A stretch of 36,622 nt of DNA from positions 1 to 36,622 of the IMG/VR virus record IMGVR_UViG_3300010883_018031, one strand, 5' to 3'. The position numbers and the translations under genes are program-made. A model generated the notes under the pieces. It worked only from the letters and a program-made list of their open reading frames with translations, did not search any database and was not told the DNA's origin. This stretch comes from a virus. How positions within the stretch are numbered: position 1 is the stretch's first letter; every line of letters begins with the position of its first letter. Below are positions 32,501 to 36,622 of this stretch, in pieces.

Positions 32501-35500
32501 ACCCGGCGGACAGTCTTGTAGTGAAAAACCCCCGCATCCGACGCATACGCATTCGGGGTCTTTTGTTACACAGCTAGCCTCATTCAGATTAACTGGCACA
32601 TCTCCCGCAGTATTTATACATTGACCAGCTTTGGCTAAACATGAAAAGGTTTTTGTTACGACTTTACCATATCCACTAGGGCACTTGCACCCTGCTTGCG
32701 TTGTTGATCCTTGGCAAGGAACCGTCTTTGCTTTACTATCAAGGCACTCTTTTTTTGACAAACAGGTGCTAGCATCTTCTTTAAGTGTCTCTTTGCCGTT
32801 TGCGTCTACGCATTCTCCAGTACGACAGCTTAAAGGATTTTTATTTGGTATTTTGTTTCCGTTAGCATTTTGACATACAGTTTCGTATGGGCAAATCGAG
32901 TTAGGCCATGTTATTTTATCGCAAGTCTCTCCAAAACAAGGTTTGTAAATAGTATCTTCCCATTGAATCCCCATCCGCTCTCTATTAGACATGACGTTTG
33001 CGGCAAAGTTTCCTAAGACTCCTTTTACGTCAATTAAGTCTCCATCATGAAGAAAGTGGTTTCGAGAAGTTATTTTTATAGGACTGCTATTGCTTGCGTA
33101 TTGAATTCTTCCACTACCGATAGTTCCTACACAGCTATTATTAACATAGCTGGCTATTTCTCCTTTAGGAAATAAACCAGTTTCATGCCAATACTCCATT
33201 GAATCTCTGGTGCCCGCAGCGTTTGATCCTATTAATTCGTCAGGAGAAACTCTTAACTTAATAATGTTATCTAACTCTCGTAGTGGATAACCCGAATAAT
33301 CATTGGTTTTCCCAACCTTTCCCAATTTAGCAGGCATCCAAATTCCGCCTGCGGCTTCACAGTCAGTTTCGTTTGGTTCGTTAATTATAATTCGATTTCC
33401 ATTTACATCAAAGCCTTTTGCGCATTTGCCAATGTCGCCATTCGCACAAGCGGGGTAAGGTATTCCTTGTACAACAGTTCCATCGTGAAATACACATTGC
33501 CTTTCTCCCAATACAATGTCAGCAAAATCTTCTGGAATTAGTTCTGGCTCAATACATGTCTCAAATGTTTTAATACTTACGCATTCTTCTGTCCATTCTC
33601 CTCCAGCTCCCGGCGGAGTATCATTTACAGATCTTTCACATTCATCTTTGTCTGCCGCATCTCTAAAGAAATAAACCGGTGTCCCAGCGGCTAAACTCGC
33701 TGCTGCGTCATATTGTTGTACTTGTTCATTACAACGTTCTGACCATTCGCAACACGCCTCCCATTTAGCAGGTTCCCAAGTTTCGCCTGCCAAAATACAA
33801 GTAGTTTCATCAATTATGCCCGGCTGCCCAACGCATTTACCTTTAGTGTCACAATCAGCTTCTTTCGCGTGTTCAAAGGTATCATCATGGAATTTACAAG
33901 TCCCAGTAGTCGCACACGTAGCTTTAATAAGTTTTTCACACTTAGGGCAACTAAAATCGTTATTAGCAGAGTCACTATGAGGATACCACCCAACCCACTG
34001 AGCAAAACCGCAGGTGCTTTTTGTCAAAAATCCAATATGGTCTTGTATATAACCTCTAGCTAAATCAGAGACTCTTTCACAGTTACCTCCGGGTTTAATA
34101 CCTGTGTTTGCTGGTCCCCCTGAACCAGTAACAAGAATTTCATCGTTGGCTATGAAATCATAGTATAAGAAATAGTCTGGACCGTAGTTCCAGAACCAAC
34201 CGCCGCCGCCTGTTCCAACACCTTGAATCCATTCAGCGTTACAGCTATTTGGGTTTATTACCGGATCAGCTTCACAATCATCTTGGCTGCATCTTCTTCC
34301 GGGTATCCACGATCCATCACAACCACCAGTTGCTTTAGCTAGATGACAATTGTTAACGTCACATTCACCCCCAGCAGTCCATGTTCCAATACCTTGGAGA
34401 ACACCGTTCGCGTCATATTTACAGTCATCTCTGCAAGAAGTTTCATCTAGACATTTAGCACCGTCAGTCCATCGTGATTTACATATATTTGCATCTTGAC
34501 ATTTATCTTTAGTGTCGCATTGTACTGCATCAACCCATTCTGAATCACAACCTCCATTGGTTATAGAATCTCTACATTTTTGTTTGTTTGTACAGTTTGA
34601 ATTCCATGTTCCACCACACGTATTAACACGGGCGTTGTTTCTGGCAACAGGGTTTTCACATGATGTTGAGTCTTTACATATATGTTCTGGTTGGAAATAC
34701 CCTTCGTAACCCAGATACGCTAGCTCCGCTATGCAGGCCGCTTCGTTATCAATGACGGCACCCCCAACGGCCTCGAATCCAAAAATTTCCGTATCTGCCG
34801 CAGCACCATTTTTCTGCCAGCATCCTGCTGGTATTGATTCGCTACAAGACTTCTTACAATACGCCGGCACTTCTGGTTTCGCACAACTTCCTTTTTTAAA
34901 CTGATCGCATTCTCCTTGTTTAAGTTTGTCACATGACCCCGGATATGTTCCTGTACAATATGACTTGCCTAAAGCGTGGTCTACACATAACTGCCAGTGC
35001 CTATGGTCTATAGCTGCTTGTTCTAGAGTCTTGGCTCTATTTTGTTTTTCTTCAGTGGCTTTAAATGGCTGTGGCTGTAAATTAAAACCATAGAATCTAT
35101 CAGCTCCTTTAGCATTAAGCATATTGCCAAAGAATTTGTGGTTTAAAGTTGAATCAGCTTTGCGCCACCAAGTGGGACCGGCGTCATAATAGGTCCATTG
35201 GTCACAATGAGAGCCCCAACCCGGTGCCGCAGAGCCACCGTTTTTATCTTGATTCAAATGATCTCCTCCTGATTCCAGCACTCCGTCTGCAATGCCGTCC
35301 ATATTAGCATCAGGCCAACTACACCACCATTCCCATCGATTTTTGTTAATGGCGTCTCCGGGGAATGGTCCAGCAACTCTTCCGGGATAAACAGAACTAA
35401 ACAATTGCTCAGCAGGATTGCCCATAATGCTACCCATTGTGTGATTCCACAATGGTTGCGGTTCTCTCCATTTGGTTCTGCTTTGAAAACCTGATCTATC

Positions 35501-36622
35501 CGTAGTTCTTCCAGAGTCAAACGGGTCTGTTGGAGTAATCTCGTCACTTAGTGTTAGATTAAAGTTAGAATCATTCAATAACTGGTTTACCGGAATGTTT
35601 AAAACTATTTCTTCTCCGGCTTGACTATCTCCCTCCGGGTTGTTTGGATTTCCACAGCTTCTCCAAAATGCGCATGGTCTTATAACTAAAGTCCAATAAT
35701 CCTCAGTATCAATTAAGAACGTTTCACGATCATGTTGATTATTAATCGACATTGTTGGGGCAGTAAGGGTATATTCTGCATGAGGAGTAAAGCAAACTGG
35801 GTTTTCCATATTAGGATCATCAGCTTTTACCATCTGCGGGGTTCGTGAAGGGTGATCGTAGTTTAATATCGCACCTCCGCAACAGGATTTCCTGTCATAA
35901 TCCCAGTCAACCCATTCATAATTTAAAGTTAAATTTTTAACCCATACATTTTCCGCGTCTACACAATCATCTCTAGTTGAGTACTGAAGCTCTTTATCCC
36001 CTTGGGAGTTTACGCAATGATCAGTGCCGCAATTGGGGCATTCGGGAGAACTAATGGATTTTATCCCACCTTTTATACATTTTGATTTAGTGTCCCATAG
36101 CATTGTCTGGGCCATATTCAGCATGCGTTCTACAACCTCTGTTCCATATATAGGATTTCTACACCATCCATCTTTTTTATTTGGAGTAAATCCATCTACA
36201 ATACAAGTATCCTTATCGTGCATTTCAAGAGACTGAGAACTAACAGAAACCTTTTGATTGGCAAAATTAATTAGAGGGTCGGCGGGTTGTCCAGAATCAA
36301 ATTTTTTCCCATCAGCCCCTACTAGCTTCTCATCTAGCTCTAATAGGTCTCCTATTTCCTGATTAGGAGACCAGTCTTCTTCTCTTGTCCTGTAAGCATT
36401 TGCTCCCAAGTCAAACTGATCATTTACTTGGTCGTTGCTGTCTAAGAATTCACCTTTAAACGCGCCTTTTTGGGAAGCAAATCGGCCATTTGCATAATGA
36501 CAGTTAGAAGGATCTCCATTAGGAAGAGTTGTTACTTTGCACGGGTCGCAATATTTTTCGTCGCCGCAACAAGCCCTGCCTCTCCAAGCCCCCTTGGAAT
36601 ATTGTAAATGTACTGTAGTACC
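26546..36622 (-). CDS. Giant Cys-rich virion protein (fibre/adhesin-like), N-terminus outside window
   Basis: The - strand frame is open from the right window edge to a TAA at 26546-26548, at least 3358 residues; no true start is present (a TTG at 36409 is internal, since coding continues 71 codons upstream). By a hand count it has about 168 Cys, roughly 5 percent, very high for a phage protein. A degenerate unit recurs: Cys, then a D/N-x-x-G turn, 6-15 residues, Cys, then G-G/E-x-W, for example CSAYGGIW, CEAAGGIW, CSRYGGKW, CTNNRYVW. Ca-binding-like loops occur (DANMDGIADG near 35300, DINGDRDN near 31800). A stretch of about 240 residues near 28690-29395 has no Cys. Near the C-terminus (about 26890-27225) lies a beta module (ITFTGDCNIDETITI...TENLTNCTVTDFNGG). 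Likely a virion fibre, tape or surface adhesin; exact role unknown. Confidence 0.8.
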   Translation of the reverse strand, partial: GTTVHLQYSKGAWRGRACCGDEKYCDPCKVTTLPNGDPSNCHYANGRFASQKGAFKGEFLDSNDQVNDQFDLGANAYRTREEDWSPNQEIGDLLELDEKLVGADGKKFDSGQPADPLINFANQKVSVSSQSLEMHDKDTCIVDGFTPNKKDGWCRNPIYGTEVVERMLNMAQTMLWDTKSKCIKGGIKSISSPECPNCGTDHCVNSQGDKELQYSTRDDCVDAENVWVKNLTLNYEWVDWDYDRKSCCGGAILNYDHPSRTPQMVKADDPNMENPVCFTPHAEYTLTAPTMSINNQHDRETFLIDTEDYWTLVIRPCAFWRSCGNPNNPEGDSQAGEEIVLNIPVNQLLNDSNFNLTLSDEITPTDPFDSGRTTDRSGFQSRTKWREPQPLWNHTMGSIMGNPAEQLFSSVYPGRVAGPFPGDAINKNRWEWWCSWPDANMDGIADGVLESGGDHLNQDKNGGSAAPGWGSHCDQWTYYDAGPTWWRKADSTLNHKFFGNMLNAKGADRFYGFNLQPQPFKATEEKQNRAKTLEQAAIDHRHWQLCVDHALGKSYCTGTYPGSCDKLKQGECDQFKKGSCAKPEVPAYCKKSCSESIPAGCWQKNGAAADTEIFGFEAVGGAVIDNEAACIAELAYLGYEGYFQPEHICKDSTSCENPVARNNARVNTCGGTWNSNCTNKQKCRDSITNGGCDSEWVDAVQCDTKDKCQDANICKSRWTDGAKCLDETSCRDDCKYDANGVLQGIGTWTAGGECDVNNCHLAKATGGCDGSWIPGRRCSQDDCEADPVINPNSCNAEWIQGVGTGGGGWFWNYGPDYFLYYDFIANDEILVTGSGGPANTGIKPGGNCERVSDLARGYIQDHIGFLTKSTCGFAQWVGWYPHSDSANNDFSCPKCEKLIKATCATTGTCKFHDDTFEHAKEADCDTKGKCVGQPGIIDETTCILAGETWEPAKWEACCEWSERCNEQVQQYDAAASLAAGTPVYFFRDAADKDECERSVNDTPPGAGGEWTEECVSIKTFETCIEPELIPEDFADIVLGERQCVFHDGTVVQGIPYPACANGDIGKCAKGFDVNGNRIIINEPNETDCEAAGGIWMPAKLGKVGKTNDYSGYPLRELDNIIKLRVSPDELIGSNAAGTRDSMEYWHETGLFPKGEIASYVNNSCVGTIGSGRIQYASNSSPIKITSRNHFLHDGDLIDVKGVLGNFAANVMSNRERMGIQWEDTIYKPCFGETCDKITWPNSICPYETVCQNANGNKIPNKNPLSCRTGECVDANGKETLKEDASTCLSKKECLDSKAKTVPCQGSTTQAGCKCPSGYGKVVTKTFSCLAKAGQCINTAGDVPVNLNEASCVTKDPECVCVGCGGFSLQDCPPGQWVIYPQYKWLPSGRQHPRDPANEGHCSPSNDWEWTPAVYACNKGGALGCGGSAWLNPGTWVEYCDSNKFFACDGSVIGGEEPDPAPFFVAKNTTIDTFDLYTCDKTPVDGQITNRINLAGDLKCSTVPIDMVCVSNYGVATYEKIVSQFYEVDPKGYGNVQLPTISGPKAGPFNASTCANYGMCVIPFNAEGIDESFMSKEDCTELAKAFSEVHPGLPYTDTKQKYINACFDINGDRDNSQELLDNIFNFADFAKVCRTKHSACIVAGKVDPNLTQAMCSAYGGIWQEPTVSTNLYNNCVVGGTNFDKCWNPATWADKRLVISSGGTGLYGGSIYKACPFTGEWITYNQNLAPDYMIHASPDSFNIEYRENFGGTSKRSEPDANDYYVQIEQKGICPVCCDHFMPEKLTATLNAESSEILNLMGCGVDTCFEPQVCLDDKGNTTAFKNAADCAGAGVDHVWIEDYNSRDMASNDLLAIRYNGSCCGSSGRGSQKSCAHVHTEQNKIPLHDGTGNAVTGPPGGPMSNNGQSCCTGWSGFDPCDCVQDENEFPTCEQFVSRAGECDFTTFGDIVTKGNLTGTCKRKVVVPAGGGVPATFSYYWDFDPCVCYPNNVAMQCEPDIVHPFDTEGSNSCEQQKTKQVPPLSGIHIYDNAASTGCGFIESKSATVDDSCYNYSYGGVPVDNTCPGLPTLKEVATASSPGSVSLLDVDLEYDGTVWRSEWTLMKEVGTKQCKKLKWDTNCHINDGNGNPKEIIPINADCNGCDMPQAIRRGVFNKNSGKWSEVKNPIDPTKATSHGEVNQQDGHFIRLIMGCGNAIPSIEDGYLNDGGFGPGPHSYKDNGIKLWAEITNCTFHNNNISETLRANRVSDGVRGNYPCFPELVGCTTKDSRLNAPVKYPFVGGVVVDIPDDERKYAFAGTCVNSHHCGPKGPCHKTICCTYVGNDHQYQLEGPLWSGAVACSTGGDISHKCQTIGFDPTPKKPPETFTVYDIINVDHETGAGTLVVNAYPLNSHGVGGVVVDIPREGKQRNCSYSAGTTISVGLADLQDAESDTLGSYPRNNKSKNPLLRGTVLTSPIKDGQAHAWTGTPPGTYYAPELLGIGDSVGREEYGQNNYMLIDVEDVTQLITKNPRKNRHLKYGDIGYGEKVGGGDDETKFLKITDTNRETNKEMPHPFGINPYPVGTQTKSGLSESTMWPRGEILSDNLESLRTIGDINNPGRTGVTLSSLEYLRGNKKITDKFVGLSKIGVKAELEITSFENVYDEDEKAGYCAGNQNYKTFTDCTNNRYVWIPNFLHTVVYNKMSNETSPLGAVPFKEDEKIIISSTIAYRATCRNSRMGYCSTPSGSGKSYDINQCSRYGGKWVQVVNDYPDGDQRLCDAFEGEWVVGIRNDDLDANGFYVDPNNLRPHDLPGRQEDFEKGCPVSCQLKGFYTENACDPLTDDNPKGECHDCIIDLDGTLIGCPLSPVDGAHIVARSSSIYKYLSPSSVRGEIETKDAEELEPLPQAYGFIITDEYHITTNNEGNLSSLEDAPYPDVEDEILYGATIFDYKGWYADPTNNPPGLRPYSPYVSNIDECEKEFREHCLFEKTIKQCTDINGYIILPQQGYHLGIQESKNCHEKVIYNFICFDSTPLGLPNPKPEAYVAVQTPQDCEAADHTVLYDGYFNTPARKVYRSRVDNDAADKVFDFPYSKRVVRDSLFRDKANMFKMGVNEDGRDRVYLDTLERKPSVYNYGPSKRKWKGVIYIGEIAGNQFMDNFATATITFTGDCNIDETITIEDADGVVKTYTAKASSLAADGHFVNTTKVAAASALQASIRHANGHNGMISVQHDGSGVLTLTQRGAGANGNTTITENLTNCTVTDFNGGAKDKEDYSQYTTEENADKFSYWTRHGGAFDVIVGAPVPENNCRDANSDSPVNLDFWLDFPQICCNSRGPLSFWNCEGKCYPHHYDGPAFEDLELAFGKQGNSVIHCNIHETIQGG
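29426..29453. repeat. 28-bp exact direct repeat, copy 1
   Basis: Identical to 29771-29798, starting CGGAATATCTACAACTACAC. Both copies are in the same frame of the giant gene and encode VGGVVVDIP. The copies are 345 bases apart, and the flanking protein sequence differs. Confidence 0.9.
29771..29798. repeat. 28-bp exact direct repeat, copy 2
   Basis: Second copy of the repeat at 29426-29453. Identity at the base level, without identity beside it, suggests recent gene conversion or a selected short module rather than an old domain duplication. Confidence 0.9.

Noticed and set aside
36407-36409. TTG as the start of the giant protein
   Set aside because: The frame stays open to the right window edge for 71 more codons with the same Cys-rich style, and there is no Shine-Dalgarno at that TTG, so the true start lies outside.
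1-36622. tRNA genes, rRNA genes, integrase or transposase
   Set aside because: Coding density leaves very few gaps; none of the gaps (11256-11316, 25152-25226, 25938-25980) can hold a tRNA cloverleaf that I can see, and no recombinase motifs were found.

Overview
The window looks like part of the genome of a large, AT-rich, lytic tailed dsDNA bacteriophage (Caudoviricetes). Reasons: almost every gene on the + strand overlaps or abuts the next; there is a complete virus-type replication and recombination set, a small gp55-like sigma factor, and a convergent block of virion-type genes on the - strand. I see no integrase, rRNA, tRNA, CRISPR or insertion sequence. Host and virus family cannot be fixed from the sequence; an aquatic host is only an impression from the style of the structural genes and the sugar cassette.

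Region 1 (1-11255, +) is a replication/recombination operon: RecA-type recombinase (cut by the left edge), a Vsr/EDxHD-like nuclease, two small unknown proteins, DnaB helicase, DnaG-type primase, dNMP kinase, a PD-(D/E)XK nuclease, a Cas4/RecB-like Fe-S nuclease, and a DNA polymerase III alpha subunit broken into two genes. Between the polymerase halves sit a 75-residue ORF and a DnaQ-like 3'-5' exonuclease. The break falls 22 residues after the third catalytic Asp, near the palm/fingers boundary, with no intein or intron visible.

Region 2 (11252-25151, +) starts at a near-perfect sigma70 promoter and carries ssb, a small sigma factor, then a roughly 11 kb sugar cassette: four GT-B type glycosyltransferases, one with an inserted zinc ribbon; a GT2 enzyme; a Cys-domain/GT2-like fusion; a degenerate methyltransferase-fold protein; a sugar nucleotidyltransferase; and three extended SDRs, one with the catalytic Tyr replaced by His. 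It ends with a second EDxHD-like nuclease with an HTH and NUMOD3-like front end, a candidate Rad52-fold annealing protein, and a zinc-ribbon partner.

A GUGA-tetraloop hairpin flanked by an A-tract and a T-tract (25161-25197) separates this from Region 3 (25227-36622, -), which holds two smaller virion-type genes and most of a giant Cys-rich protein (at least 3358 residues, open through the right edge). By a hand count it has about 168 Cys and carries a degenerate Cys/GG-Trp repeat. The most unusual items are the fractured DnaE with an embedded exonuclease, the giant Cys-rich protein, and the sugar cassette with its odd domain insertions.
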